Positions 1-11,703 of a stretch of DNA of 64,000 bases are shown here, one piece after another. The number at the start of each line of letters is the position of its first letter. Positions within the stretch are counted from its first letter, which is position 1. The stretch is taken from NCBI GenBank assembly GCA_022264855.1, contig JABYQU010000029.1:372001-436000 (forward strand), in the 5' to 3' direction. Under the pieces are notes generated by a model. That model was not told the DNA's origin and did not search any database. It worked only from the letters and a program-made list of their open reading frames with translations. Origin of the DNA: Lenzites betulinus. Lineage: Eukaryota > Basidiomycota > Agaricomycetes > Polyporales > Polyporaceae. The position numbers and the translations under genes are program-made.

Positions 1-507
1 GGTGCTGGACGGGTTATCTTGGTGAGTGTCTTGTAAATGAGTCAAGCTCACATCTCTTACTCTAGAGGCGACACCTCCATTGATTGTTCCGACAGGGGCC
101 GTTGCATGCGGAAGTGCGAGAGCTGGTTGACACTGCCACTTTAAAGAGGCGATGCATGTGAGGATCCCTAGTAAGTACTTGTCTGCTGCGGCTAACTGTC
201 CATCTAGTGATAAAACCTACTAGGACTTCAAAGTCTGTTCGCGTGCGATACCCGTCGGCCTTCAGAGCGTCTGTCATCTGAGGCGAGACAGCAGTGCACT
301 GGGGTCTGACGCCCCGTGATTCCAAGTACTTGTGTGCGGCGCGGTCACCACAGCATCCAAGCATCCCTGCCGCGCTGTCCCATACATACCTCACTTGCGA
401 GGATGTGCAGGTGCGACTTCCACTGAGAATATCATCTCTACGTCGCGCACACTTTCCGATACCACCCTACGCCCCTCACACCCGTCCTCCTGCCTCCGCC
501 TTCAAAC
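1..507. other. Upstream region without a recognised gene
   Basis: Only short, unconvincing reading frames on both strands. It probably holds the promoter and 5' UTR of the UstYa-like gene that starts at 508. The last 60 bases are pyrimidine-rich, as is common just before fungal start codons. Confidence 0.5.
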
Positions 508-1134
508 ATGCAATCCTCGCGCAGAATAGAACTATTCGCAATCGCACTTATGTGCACCTTACTCGGGGCTAACTTTGCATACAAACTGGTCAGCTTGGTG
601 CGGTTATATCACGCCCCAAGTCCCGCGCCAATGAACGGTGAGCACAGGAGCATTTTCGTTTTTCCGCAGCATGATTTGACGTGCGCCAACGCAGGCGGCG
701 TATGGGACGTCGAGCGCAAGCCGGTCGCATTCCAATTCGACAGCGGCCTCCACTATGGCTTCAACGCCTCCGCAGCATGGGGCGCGCTCGTACCGGGAGA
801 CGGACTCGTATACCTCGGTGCACACCACGAACCGCTCCTCGTGTCAATGTTCCACCAGCTGCGCTGCCTCGACATCCTGCGGGACCAACTCACGAAGCCA
901 CGCAGCGAACGCACGGAACAGCCCACGCGGCACTGCATGAATTACATCCGGCAGATGATCCTCTGTCGCGGGGACACGCACCTCGACCCGTACCAGTACC
1001 CGTCAAACGTGAGGCCCGTGGACGCGAACCCCATCCGACGCTGTCTGGATTGGCGCGCGGTGTATGAGGCGGTGGAGGCGAACCAGCGCGAGTATGCGGA
1101 GTGGGCTGCGGGGAAGTTGGTGGGGGAGCTGTGA
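508..1134 (+). CDS. UstYa-like (DUF3328) membrane protein
   Basis: Single-exon protein of 208 residues. A hydrophobic segment near residues 9-30 should anchor it with the rest in the lumen. The two family signatures are present: HQLRC at residues 116-120 and HCMNYIRQ at 142-149, the paired histidine/cysteine motifs of UstYa-type proteins. In known members, such as the ustiloxin and cyclochlorotine pathways, these proteins act in oxidative cyclisation or chlorination of ribosomal or non-ribosomal peptides. No peptide precursor, peptidase or other tailoring enzyme is visible nearby, so the substrate cannot be inferred. Basidiomycetes often carry many orphan copies of this family. The ATG at 508 follows a pyrimidine-rich leader and no upstream in-frame start is needed. 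Confidence 0.85.
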   Translation: MQSSRRIELFAIALMCTLLGANFAYKLVSLVRLYHAPSPAPMNGEHRSIFVFPQHDLTCANAGGVWDVERKPVAFQFDSGLHYGFNASAAWGALVPGDGLVYLGAHHEPLLVSMFHQLRCLDILRDQLTKPRSERTEQPTRHCMNYIRQMILCRGDTHLDPYQYPSNVRPVDANPIRRCLDWRAVYEAVEANQREYAEWAAGKLVGEL

Positions 1135-2842
1135 TGATTCTGAAAGGGTTGCCGATGCACTTGTAAGATGTAGCTTTTAGATTGGGCACCGCACAATAGA
1201 CGCGGCACCGGATCGCGCTCTCAGGCGGAGTTACTGGGTGTGGCACTGACAGACACGGGTGGCAACGCAGACAATCAAAGATGGTGTTGGCATCGAGCCC
1301 GGAGAACCTTTATTATTGTACAATATGGTCAAACAGTCCCACTGGCATGCGGCTTGCTGAATCTTCACTATCCCTCTAGGACATTTCTTCAAACTAATCC
1401 TTGTTCACGGCGCCGCCGTGCTGCCATCTGGGTTATTATAGTCAGATAAAATAGTTGAAGCACGTATAATTAGTGGTCATCAATTATTACCAGGAGGTGC
1501 TGTCGTCGGGCGAGCCACTGCAAACCCGTTCTCACATTCGTCTCCAGTTCTGCCGGGAGACATATAAGCACATTTTCTGGACTTGTAGCGAGGCTGACTT
1601 ACCGCTGTCTTGTGCTGGTGCACCTTCGACGGTAGGAAACACCAAAAGAAGGAAGCAAAAGACAAGTGCTAGGGCATAAAAACTGGAGCGCATGTTCATG
1701 AACGGGGGTGTATTGTGTCGTGCATCTCGTCCCGACGTTGGACTGTTATAATCAGTAGCACGACGCCATCGCAGTCACTCCACTGCAATCCGGTAGCAAC
1801 CAATCCACTGCGTGAATTTGAAAGCGACAGATCTCGGACCGTGCGTTGCCAGTCGGTTGCCATGGCGCGAACGCCTGCGCTTTTCAGCGCTTGTCTATAA
1901 CGCCACAGGATTCGCAAGTGCCGTAAAGTTGAACAGTTTCAGAATGCGAAAAGTCTCCACGACGTACGCACCGAGATGGAGCGCGCTCATCTGTTAGATT
2001 AGGACATCGTATTGCATCAAGCCTAGCAACTCATCGTCATACTACTTGAAAACTTCTCGAAGACGTAGCAGCATGTCTTCCTGTTGTCGGTTGCGCCCCA
2101 GCTTTTCAGATGTTCCCGTATCGATAGGCCCCGCCGTCACAGAGTAAGGTCAACTGCTTCGATCTGAGATGCGGAGAGGACGCGGGAGAGCAACGCGTCA
2201 GCGTGACGCCTGTGCGCTGAGAGTAAGCTTCAATCGCTTTGTGTGTGTGTTATCGGAGTAGATTATTGGCGTAATAGTAGCTGAAAGTGGTCTGCACGAA
2301 GACATATAACCCGGGGGGAGAGATGAGACGTGGCAGTGGCTCAAATTCAACTCGAACTGAAAGCGGCTGGCGGTTAGTAGCCTCGTGCATCTTCGGCAAC
2401 GGCCGCAAGGCCCATCTTTGGCAAGCGTCGGCAAGCGACGCAGTTCAGATCCCTGCAACCTCATGCAACCTGCCACCACGCTCGCTCGTCGTGTGGCTCT
2501 GAATGCACGCAAGGACTACGCCGACCGGCACTCTCTTAGGCTAACTATATGTCTGCTATGAAATGCCTGGGTCTAGCTCTTGTTCTCTGATATCAACATT
2601 CGAGTTACACCCTGTGAATACCCGGCTTCTTGAGACCCATCACACCTATCGTTTTCTACGATGCAGAGTTATCATTACCTTGCTCTTACTGCGAAATTTG
2701 GCTCTGGACTACGCGCGACGATGCTTTTGGCGTCGTGTCAGCCCCTTTCGAGTGACGGCGGCTGACGGAAGGTATACTCGAGCTGCTTTATGTTTTCCTT
2801 CATCCTCCATCTCCGTTGTTGATCCTTCCTGACATCCTCACA
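1135..2842. other. 1.7-kb intergenic region, no gene recognised
   Basis: Contains only short, low-quality reading frames, none with a recognisable domain or a convincing exon chain. It should hold the 3' end of the UstYa-like gene and the promoter of the membrane protein gene that follows. Confidence 0.4.
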
Positions 2843-5086
2843 ATGGGGCGGATATACTCAGCGCATCTATCTTCCTTCCACAGGTCCTTACTCCTGGTGA
2901 TAGTACTTGCTGTGACCATCCCCGGCTACCTATGCATCCCGGCCGCCCCTTCTGCGACAGAACACCGGCCGGAGCCTAGACAAGACTTGCCAACGTCGAC
3001 CTCTAGCTTTAACTGGTGGCCATATCCTTCCTGGGGCGCATCAACTAGCACTGGCTCAACCACAACCTCGGACACGCTCTTCACGGCGACTACTGCGCTC
3101 GTCGACGTCCTCACCTCTGTGTCGCCCGACATGGCCTCCTCGACATCTCTCGCCTCCCCAACCTCTAGCACCTCGGATACTCTCATACACATCACTGCGC
3201 TCCCTCCAGCGAGCAGTGCCACGTCCGTGTCACGCGCTAAGAGCGCCGCGACGAAAGGCGGCAAAGGGTTCAACCTGGTATATCTGGCTCCTCTCTTCGC
3301 TGTTCTGGGTGCCGTCGCGGGTGGTCTGTGCACTTGGCTTCTGTATTGCTGTGCGCCTACACGCGGGTCGACTCGTCAACGCGATGCAACCTTGGAGCCT
3401 GGCCCCCGCTACACTCCGCCCTCGAGATTCCGAGGAGCAGCGACTCTCACCCCAGGTCCCCTCGCAGAGGAGGATCTGACGCGGCCTTCGCAGTCGAGCA
3501 CACGCCCGCTGCTCGAGGCCGCTCCTGCGGAAGAGAAGAAGGGCAGCTGGATTATGCGCGCGTTGTCTTCCCGCGGCCGTGCAGAACCTGTCGCGGCCAC
3601 CGAGGAACGCAACGAAGCTGAGGATGATCCGTTCCTCGAGCCGACGTGTACCTCAGGGACCCCTGCGGGTGCTGCTGGAGGCCTCGGGCGGCAACGCACC
3701 GCGCGGACAACGTTCTCTCAGCGACTCACATCCCCAGATCCTTACGGCGCGCTCAGCGACGACGAGGACCTCGTCCCGTACGAGACTCTCCGTCACAAGT
3801 CGATCCGGCGCGGTATCCTCGAACGACTCCGATTCGGCACCCTCCGACGCGCACCGGCAGAGTACGAACGCGGTGATACCGAGGACGATATCGGCACCGC
3901 GGGCGAGCTCGACAGTACCCCTTCTGTGCGGGAACCCACTGGGAAACGCAGAGGCCACAAACGCGACTCCTCTGACATGAAAGTGGTAGACAGCCTATCC
4001 GCGGCGCGCACATTGACCGCCGAGGACACTCCGTCGAGGCGCCCCACCCTCCTCCGCAACCGCTCCGACCTCGTTGTCTCGCCCCCTGGCTTCCGGCTGG
4101 TTGTCGAGGATCCGATCTCAGGCGACTTGATGTCTGCACCGTCGAGTCGCAGTACTAGCCCGATGCGGAGCCCAGCGAAGGAGGGTGTCCCGGCGTGGGG
4201 GTGGAACCTCCCGTGGCAGCCATCGCCGACGAAGCAGCGGGGAAGGGACGACAAGTTCACCGCCTTACCTGTACGGCGCAGCCAAGCGGACAAGCGGAGC
4301 CCCTACGCATCACCGTCCCCGTCCATGCGGGAGCTGAGTTCAGCATCGGGACCCGTGACCCCCAAGAAGGCAGAGAATATGGATTACATTTCGCTGCCGC
4401 TCAGTCGCGTCGACTCCTCTATCCTTCCTGCAAGCCCACCGTTGGTGACCTCCCCGCCCCTCAACTCTCAGCTCTTCTTCGGCGCCGTCTCACCTGACTT
4501 CGGGTCGAACCCCTCTCTCGACCTGCGGTTGCCCGAGCCAGCGCGCAGACCCGGCGCGCGTTCCACCCCAGACGCGGCGCGCGCGAGTGGCGAGAAGCGC
4601 AACCGGCTCAAGACCCAGCGTTCACCGCCGCCGCTCCCATTCCCCACCACGGACAGCGCGTCGCCCTATCGCGGCCACCTGAAGAAGACGCCTACGAAGA
4701 AGACGCCCACGAAGAAGGCGGCGACCCCCGCGCGCCCTGCGACAGTGGAGCGGAACGACAGCGCGGACTCCGTCGACGCGCCCTCGGCCGCAGGGCGGGG
4801 CACACCCGCGCAGCGGTACGAGGCGCGGGGATCTGCTCTCACGAAGGTCAGCGAGATTCTCTCTCGCGGATGGGGCGAGCGCCAGCTTGTCGGGAGCCCG
4901 AATATGGGTGAGGGCGCCCGATCGCCGTTCGTGGGCGCGGCGGGGAGCCCGCCGACCCGCGGGGCGTACTTGCCGGAGCCGTTGTCCGGGGGTCCGAGTT
5001 TGGAGAAGCTGATAGACGAGGAAGCGTTGAACGGGATTGGGATTGAGCAGAGGCTTGGCGCGTTGAGGTCCTTTGACAAAGCTTAG
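2843..5086 (+). CDS. Single-pass membrane protein with Ser/Thr-rich ectodomain
   Basis: Protein of 747 residues if started at the ATG at 2843; a second in-frame start at 2816 adds nine residues ahead of the signal sequence and is less likely. Order of parts: an N-terminal signal-like hydrophobic stretch (about residues 12-30), a Ser/Thr-rich extracellular segment (about 35-140) suited to O-mannosylation, one transmembrane helix around residues 148-172 followed by two cysteines, then about 560 cytoplasmic residues rich in Ser, Pro and Arg with many SP/TP sites. A short Lys-Thr-Pro repeat (KKTPTKKTPTKK) lies near residue 620. The layout resembles fungal cell-surface sensors, but I see no WSC, SUN or cysteine-rich module, so no function is assigned. 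No intron is required. Confidence 0.7.
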   Translation: MGRIYSAHLSSFHRSLLLVIVLAVTIPGYLCIPAAPSATEHRPEPRQDLPTSTSSFNWWPYPSWGASTSTGSTTTSDTLFTATTALVDVLTSVSPDMASSTSLASPTSSTSDTLIHITALPPASSATSVSRAKSAATKGGKGFNLVYLAPLFAVLGAVAGGLCTWLLYCCAPTRGSTRQRDATLEPGPRYTPPSRFRGAATLTPGPLAEEDLTRPSQSSTRPLLEAAPAEEKKGSWIMRALSSRGRAEPVAATEERNEAEDDPFLEPTCTSGTPAGAAGGLGRQRTARTTFSQRLTSPDPYGALSDDEDLVPYETLRHKSIRRGILERLRFGTLRRAPAEYERGDTEDDIGTAGELDSTPSVREPTGKRRGHKRDSSDMKVVDSLSAARTLTAEDTPSRRPTLLRNRSDLVVSPPGFRLVVEDPISGDLMSAPSSRSTSPMRSPAKEGVPAWGWNLPWQPSPTKQRGRDDKFTALPVRRSQADKRSPYASPSPSMRELSSASGPVTPKKAENMDYISLPLSRVDSSILPASPPLVTSPPLNSQLFFGAVSPDFGSNPSLDLRLPEPARRPGARSTPDAARASGEKRNRLKTQRSPPPLPFPTTDSASPYRGHLKKTPTKKTPTKKAATPARPATVERNDSADSVDAPSAAGRGTPAQRYEARGSALTKVSEILSRGWGERQLVGSPNMGEGARSPFVGAAGSPPTRGAYLPEPLSGGPSLEKLIDEEALNGIGIEQRLGALRSFDKA

Positions 5087-5408
5087 AGTTAGATATGATA
5101 CCCATTTGTCTTGCACGAGGAACTAGTTAGCGAGCGATGAATCATATGCATTGGGATACAAAGCGGCCATAACGCGAGTATACATGATAGCGACCAACAG
5201 GGGATAGGTGACACAGCTGAAGACAACCAAAACGGGGTCAAGAAGGCGTTATTTGAGGGGAGAGATACAAATCTGAAAGGAGTGGGTGGGGGACGTCCTT
5301 GAGACTCGTCCTGAGAGGCGATGGTGAGAGATATAGACCAATTTATAGGAAAATCATGCAGGAGGCTTCTGGGAACGTGAGCCGACCCCAGAGCAAGAGG
5401 CACACCGT
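5087..5408. other. Convergent intergenic region
   Basis: Short 3' region between two convergent genes, the membrane protein on + and the first disordered-family member on -. No further feature seen. Confidence 0.5.
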
Positions 5409-6436
5409 TTACTTCCCAGTGCTATGCTTGCGAGAAGAAGCGTTGGCGGAGTACTTGTCATACGCCACCTCGTAGACCTTGTCCCGTGTGTGGCGCGGCC
5501 CGCGTATCGGGCCCGCGGACGACCGCTCACCCACGTTCTGCGTAGAAGAACCTCTGTCAAAAGCTTGCGACAGAGCCCGCGATCGCGCTATGTTCATCGC
5601 GACAGGGAGAGTCCTCGCCCTGTGGAGAGCGGCGACGCTGCTCCGACGACGCGCATCCGGCGTGGGCGTATCCTCCCGCAGGTGCACGAGCTCAGACAGC
5701 GCAAGCGGCTCGGCCACATCGTCGGCTTCCTCTCCATCTTCGTACAGTTGGGAGTGTTCACGGGCCTCCGCTATGGGAGCCATTGGTGGCGCCAGTGGCG
5801 CGGTGTAGGAGGAGAAGTCGGGTGGTGGCGCTGACTCGAGGACAGAGCCAACGGGGGGCAACGGTCCCAGGATCTGGGAGACCGTCGAGCGAAGGGGTTG
5901 TCTGAAAGGCTGCGAGAAACTGTCCATGCGCACGGGTATCATTGCGGCATTGTGCGATGGGGCGGCTTGGGCGAAGAAGGTGGCGTCCAGCTGGCTGGAA
6001 GGCTCGTCCTCGGGCCACTCGTCCACGTCGTCGTCGGCGTAGGCGTCCTTGTAAGGGTCCAACTCAGCTACGCTGTAGAGAATCGTTGAAGAGTGAGATA
6101 TAAGAAATGGGGCATGTAGGGACATACATCTCAGAGATCGAGGGATCCCTGCGAGGAACATGCGAAACCGCACTGAGTTCTGAGAAGTGGCGGTATGCGT
6201 CGTTCATCGCTTCAGACCTGCCAATGCAATGCGACATTAGGGACTTCAAAGTAGAGTGTGACGGCAACATACACAGTACGGCTGAGTGCGTTGTGTCGGG
6301 GCAAGTGGTCATCAACAGGTTCTTCAGTCTTGTTCGACTCACTGTGCAAAATAAAACGATCAATACGTTCACGGCTACACTTCAGTATGCTAATCACTCA
6401 CGAAATAGATGATACCGTATCAAACCGGGAGAGCAT
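5409..6436 (-). CDS. Disordered basic-tail family protein, copy 1
   Basis: Four exons on the minus strand: 6402-6436, 6273-6341, 6128-6217 and 5409-6072 (285 residues). All three introns are phase 2 and 53-60 nt long. The model is supported by two paralogs in this window with the same exon sizes and phases. Shared features are a short 11-12 residue first exon, a third exon beginning SEAMNDAYRHF, a splice-spanning acidic segment (ELDPYKDAYADDD), a long Ser/Pro/Ala-rich region, a SAGPIRGPRHTR motif near the C-terminus and a short basic tail. It has no recognised domain, membrane segment or signal peptide and looks largely disordered. I do not know its function. The charge pattern would suit a nucleic-acid or nuclear scaffold role, but that is inference only. 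Confidence 0.8.
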
Positions 6437-6508
6437 ATTGCGAGTAGGATGAGAGTATCTCGAAGAGGAGGGGAGAAGTTGGATGTCGCTCCTGTCCTGC
6501 GGCACGGC

Positions 6509-6980
6509 TATATACATACGTGGACACCGGGGGTTTTAACCTGCTCTGCGGAGAAAATGCGCGCCACAGCATCGCCTTGACAGCATGTGTCTCAAAAGCG
6601 TTTGCCACTCCACGCTGGTCGAAAACATGGAACAATTGGCACAATCTGGCAGAGCGAGTCCAGGCGCCACCGTTGGTGTCCGGCCGCGGCGCTTGAACCT
6701 TCAGCAATTCCATGATAACCACAAATGAGCTCTTGGCGGACCCTCTGGGCCTGATACTTACAGTATCGGATGTGCGTGGTTCAGTGGGTTTGACTCCGTG
6801 ACGTGTCTGCCGTTCATCACAGCGCCGTGGCGGGCGAGGGTGATTCCTTGAGCAGTGTCGACGACATAGTGTTTTCTTTATCAATTACGTAGTGCTTCCA
6901 TGAGATTTTCCGGTCTCTCTGTTGCAAGAACTCGAACAATTGTGTCGTGGAGAAAGAAAGACAAGGCTTGGGCGCTATAA
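6509..6980 (-). promoter_or_regulatory. Conserved upstream block of disordered-family copy 1
   Basis: Reading toward the gene (minus strand), the block holds in order: a distal segment at 6934-6980 starting ATAGCGCCC and ending near AATTGTT; an AACAATTGGC element at 6631-6640, inverted relative to the other copies; TGAGA...TGTCAAGGCGATG at 6570-6595; TTAAAACCCCCG near 6528-6541; and a TATATAG box at about 6509-6515, roughly 75 bases before the ATG. The same elements occur in the same order upstream of the two paralogs. Confidence 0.6.
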
Positions 6981-7336
6981 CGACCGTCGGCCATTTCCAT
7001 AACGGGTGACGCCTGTTGCGAGTGGTTCAAGCTTGGTCCTTGCATTTAGCTTTGGGGTCTCTCCGCACGCCGCCACGCTGGCTCACGTTCCAAATGTTAC
7101 CAAATGATACATAGAAGCCATACAGGACGCCTATGTTGAAGTGTAGCCTGGGGATACTAGAGCACCAGCTAGTAGTACGGTAGGACTTTTATGTATTTTG
7201 CTCACTGATTGACATAGGCGCGGAGGGCGGGCGATCATATACATAGCAGACGGACGAAGAGGAGACCGAACTTGTGAGTGTTTTGCAGTATCTTCGGTAT
7301 CTTTCGATACGCTGATATCTATCAATACGATGAAAC

Positions 7337-9166
7337 TCATACGACCCTCCATTCGACACTCCCCATCGCACAGTCCTCTCCCATTCCCGTGGATTTAGAC
7401 AACGTCACGCCGCGCGCAACACACTCCCATCGGGAGCACGCCTTTTCCCTAGCGATCGGCTCGCGGCTCAGGGGATCGGCGGGCCGGAAGGGAAGTACCA
7501 CGCAGAGTTCCTCCAGTGCCGGGAACGAATCGACAAAGAATTGGACAAAGTCTTCGTCGGGGGTGTCTCCGGCCGGAGCCGTAGTCCACAGCTTCAGAGT
7601 GCGTATGCGGGCTGAACGCGAGTGCACCATCTCGGCGGCCCACCGATGCGCGTCTGTGAACAGAAGGCCTTGTACGGCAAGGCTTAACTTCACTAGATTC
7701 GTGCACCGCTGGGAAAACAGAGCGAGTGTCGCCAGGTCTGGAATGTGGAATCTGGCCTCGGGATCCTTGTCGCGCGCAAATGCGAACCCGCCGCGCAGGG
7801 AGGGGGTGAGGCGCAGGGATTCGAGGTGAGGCAGCTTGTCCGCGAGCTCGAGCAAGGACTCCGGAGCCACTTCGAAGACGACGTTGATCCCCACTTCTAG
7901 GACACGCAAAGTCGTGATAGACAAGATGGGCTGGAGAAGAATGCATTGCACGTCGCCGTTCAACTGATGGACAAAGGCGGCAGGGGTTGCGTCGCTGATG
8001 TTGATCCTACGTTCCTGTGCTTCTCCCAGTACGACGGTGATACGTTCCGGTGAGTGAAACTTTTCCGCTTCTCTGAAAAGCATCTGAAGGCAGTGGCCGG
8101 CCGTCCCCGGTTCCATGTACAGGTACTCCAGATAGATGTTCACGTCCCTCAGGAACAGGGAGTCAATACATCTGAGGAGTAGTAAGGGTCCTGAACCGTG
8201 CTCAATAGAGATCGAAAGCTGGCGAAGGCGCGCAAATCCACGTGTGTGTGTCACAGCCCGGGGCGCAAACCATACGCCGCCCCAATCGGCCTCCCACGCG
8301 AGGGAAGTCAGCGACGACAGGGCCTTGAGGTGAGTGAACGTTTTCTGGTCGAGTAACGCAGACTTCACCCATAGAGCTTCGAGAGAATGCATCGCACGGA
8401 GTGATGGAAGAACATGCGGGGCCAGCGCCTCAAAACGCGCCATACTTTGGGCCATTGGTACCAGCTCCCGATTCGTCTGACGTGAAGTGATAAATCATCA
8501 ATTATATAGCATATAGTTTGCAACATACCGCATAAGCAACCGCCGGGAGCTCGAGTCTCTGGAGGTATGGATGCAGAAGAAGCCTTGAATACGACTCGCT
8601 CGTCCAGAAAGGCTGATACACCACGTGTTTCAGGTGAGGAATAAGCAAGTCGTTGGTTGCTGCGCTTGTACTCAAGTAACGCTGAAGTGGCCGGAGTATT
8701 GTCTCTTCGTCCAATGCTCTATCGACGGCCCCAGAGGGAAGGGTGATTCCCACAGCGCGTATTCGTGCGACGTAGGGATCTAACCTCGACCATACATCGG
8801 CGGTAGGCTCCTCGATAAGCGTCTGAGAACGTACGAGAGGATCGATTTCGTCGGCGATATGATTTCAAACAACGTTATGGAGACGAATCTTACTAGTGTC
8901 TTTGACGATTCTTCGTATTCCAGAAGGCCTTCAGGTAGGAGATGTCTGATTAGCACAAATATATCGGGTATCTCTCGCCACAACATGTCCAAGGCAGGCT
9001 CCTTGAGTGTCTGACATGTCCGCGCAAGGCTGGCGAACGCGCGAAGAGCGCTCTCCTGACGGTGAAGGATTCGACGTGGGCAAGTATTCCTAGAGTCGTA
9101 GACATGGCCGTCAAGCTCAGAGAGAATCTGGAAGATCACTTCGGTAATATGTAAACACTGATGCAT
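7337..9166 (-). CDS. F-box/leucine-rich protein
   Basis: Three exons on the minus strand: 8894-9166, 8529-8822 and 7337-8476 (568 residues), both introns phase 0. The N-terminus (MHQCLHITEVIFQILSEL, then LARTCQTLKEPALDMLW) is the short F-box variant found in large basidiomycete families, with the LARTC and LW signature positions. The remaining ~450 residues carry irregular leucine-rich segments typical of substrate-binding regions. It probably acts as a substrate adaptor of an SCF ubiquitin ligase through Skp1; the target is unknown. The frame extends upstream of the chosen start only through non-ATG codons, so the ATG at 9166 is used. It is not closely related in sequence to the 25-27 kb and 60-62 kb F-box pair. 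Confidence 0.85.
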
Positions 9167-9524
9167 CGGTGGAGTATTGTTAACACTCGAAGCTTCAAGG
9201 TCAACTCTCCTTCTAATACTACAAAGTTTGCGTACCAAACACCTTCAAACTTTCGCACGACTGGCCAATTCGAGGTATCAAAGGGTGAGTCTACGTACAC
9301 ATATGAGCCACCATATACATGTACAGTACTAGACTGGTATATCCTCTGCGAGAAAAAGCTAAATCATGGCATAGGTAGACTACACGGTAGCGATCAACGT
9401 TAACGTGATGGCATGGAGGACCTAACAGTGCATTACAGCAAATATCACTTCAAAGCGCGCAGTGGTACTGAGCCAGCTCAGTGCCAATTAGCTCTGCCGG
9501 ACTCCGATGGAGCAGGGCAGGCAT
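9167..9524. other. Intergenic region between F-box gene and disordered-family copy 2
   Basis: Holds the F-box promoter and the 3' end of copy 2. AT-richer than its neighbours; no gene recognised. Confidence 0.5.
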
Positions 9525-11235
9525 CTACCGCTTTCGGGGCTTTCTAGTAGAGGTGGTAAGAGAGCGATCGCTCGCACGCCGTTTGTTTGCCAAGTCTTGC
9601 ACACGGGTAGTTGGACGACTGGTGCTGGCAGAAGCTGATTGCGCTTCCTCTCTTCCCCGCGTGGAAGAGCTTCCAGCCGTGGAAGAGCCTCCGGCCGCGG
9701 AAGAGCCTCGCGGCGGCGGAGCCTGTGCGTTGGGCGCAAGCAGCCTGTGAGTGGACGCACTGCGGGTAGCATCTCCGAGTCGGCTGCTCCTGCGAAGATC
9801 CCCGGCAGGGGCCTCCTCAGGCTCTTGCGACACATCTTTCTTACTCATTGTTTCCCGCAGTTTCTCAAACAGGCGGCTTGAATGATGGACAGGGCCAGCA
9901 ACCGCCACGTCCCGGGAGGAAGAAGCCTGGGGAGCCTGGGGAGTCTTGGCAGCTTGGGCTCTCGGAGCCGCCTTCTTTGGACTCGGTGCCTTTTTCTTCG
10001 GTGCCTCCTTCTTCGGGGCTCTCTTCGTCGTGAAGGTCGCTTTCAGCCTTCTCAATGCCCCGCGCACGCGACGGATTGGACCCACGGCAGACGGCTTGTA
10101 ATCATCTCCGCTGTCGTCGGGAGAACTTGAACTGCTGCTGTCAGCGGCCAGCTCCTCAGACTGCTGCTTCTTGCCGACATTGGCCTGTACACGACTCGAC
10201 CGACGCAACGGCGATGGGCCTGCCGCCGGCTGCTGGGGTGCCACCGGCTGCTGGGGTGCCACCGGCTGCTGGGGTGCCGGCTGCTGGGGTGCCACGTCCT
10301 GGACAGGGCCACCAGCTTGAGGAGCAGCGACTCTGATGTTGGGAGCAGGGGCAGGTGGCGCTAGAAGCTCGAGATCCTTCAGTGCAACGGTGCGCTGTTC
10401 CGGTCCGCCGTAGCCTGGGCTGGCTGGGTACGAAGAGTCGCGGAAGGTGCTCTCCGACAAACCCCTCAGACGGGCCTCCCCGGGTGTACCCTCCTCCTTC
10501 TGACGCGGTGGCTTGCTCGGCGTGGCGGGCCATGAGGGGAGCGGCAGCGACCCGAAGGTGCCGGAGCGTGGCGTTCCCAGAATGTCGGAGGACGTCGGCG
10601 AACGCTTGCCAAACCATGGTATCCAGGTACTTCCCGAGCCACCGTGTGGGGACGCGACTGTGGTGCTCGACATGCGGGATTTGGCACCGCTGGGACTCCT
10701 GCCAGAAGAGGGACCGGCGACCGCTTGTGCGGACGAGGGACCAGCAATTGGCAGGCTGGCCGGCTGGTCCTCGGGTGACCACCCTTCAATTTCAAGATCG
10801 TCCTCGGGGTCTGTCGCATGATGGTACGGGTCCAGTTCATCTAAACTGTAGAGGATGTTCGTTCAATGGTGGGCAGTAGTTGAGGTGGTTTGTATGGACA
10901 TACATCTCCTCCATGTGCGGTTCGCGTCTAGGGGAAGCCTCCAACGGGTGGGCGGCGGGCGCCCCGACGGAGCGGGCAGCGGCTCTATAGCTTTCAGAGC
11001 TGTATGAAGACGTCGTCAGGGGCCGCCAAGCTATATAGAAAGTTGGAGACATGGTACAAGGTCGGGCTGGCCGTGCCTGGAGGCCTCTCGCGTACAAATT
11101 CATCGTCAGCCTCAAGTTCTCGATTCTTTTTTGACGGTGTCCAGCTGCATAAAACAAAGCGGTCAATACATTAGCGACTTATTCACCAATTGAGAACACT
11201 TACAAGATGTTTAGAATTGAACTGGGGGACGGCAT
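9525..11235 (-). CDS. Disordered basic-tail family protein, copy 2
   Basis: Four exons on the minus strand: 11204-11235, 11058-11144, 10904-10999 and 9525-10845 (511 residues), all introns phase 2. It is the longest of three paralogs because exon 4 has expanded. Landmarks include an acidic LDELDPYHHATDPEDD segment across the third junction, a PQQPVAPQQPVAP repeat, a run of serines followed by acidic residues, a Lys/Ala/Pro-rich stretch (KKEAPKKKAPSPKKAAP), and several dispersed Arg/Ser motifs of the form G-P-x-x-R-S-S-R. The C-terminus ends in a basic RKPRKR tail. The composition resembles linker-histone tails or intrinsically disordered chromatin proteins, but no folded domain is visible and the function is unknown. 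Confidence 0.8.
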
Positions 11236-11317
11236 ATCACGGATAGTGCAGTTAGAGTACTCGTAGACGGAGTGGGGACGCTGGATCTGTGGTTCGTGTT
11301 CGTGTCGACACCCGCGC

Positions 11318-11638
11318 TTATAAGCGCGGTCAGCCAGCGGAAGTTTTGACTACTTGAACATCCCAGATACGTGGTTGGACGTCGCCTTGACACCGCACGT
11401 CTCACCAGTATTTGTTCCCGTGAGTGCCAGTGGGAGCCCGTAGCACTACGCCAATTGTCCCATCTTGTCATAGTGCTTCTTCACTTGTCAGCGGGATCTT
11501 TCAAAACGAAGCAGAAGAGAAGATGTCCTGCAGTTGTCTGTACACACACAACCTCGTGGAACCGTGCCAGATGGCCGATGTGCCCTAGAGGAAACAATAA
11601 GGTGACGGGGTTGATGAAAGGCGATCGGGCGCTATAGT
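11318..11638 (-). promoter_or_regulatory. Conserved upstream block of disordered-family copy 2
   Basis: Toward the gene: distal segment at 11591-11638 beginning ATAGCGCCC and ending TTATTGTTTCC; GATGGGACAATTGGC at 11450-11464; TGAGACGTGC then TGTCAAGGCGACGTCC at 11377-11406; TCAAAACTTCCG at about 11338-11350; and TTATAA at 11318-11323, about 85 bases before the ATG. Same order as in copies 1 and 3. A (GAGT)n microsatellite lies at the distal edge. Confidence 0.6.
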
Positions 11639-11703
11639 GAGTGAGTGAGTGAGTATTCCTCCTGATGCAAGCATACAAATGATAAGTCATATTGAGTCCG
11701 TCC

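Noticed and set aside
508..5086. UstYa-type peptide biosynthetic cluster
   Set aside because: No repeat-containing precursor peptide, Kex2-type target, tyrosinase or other UstYb partner nearby; the adjacent membrane protein has no matching feature.
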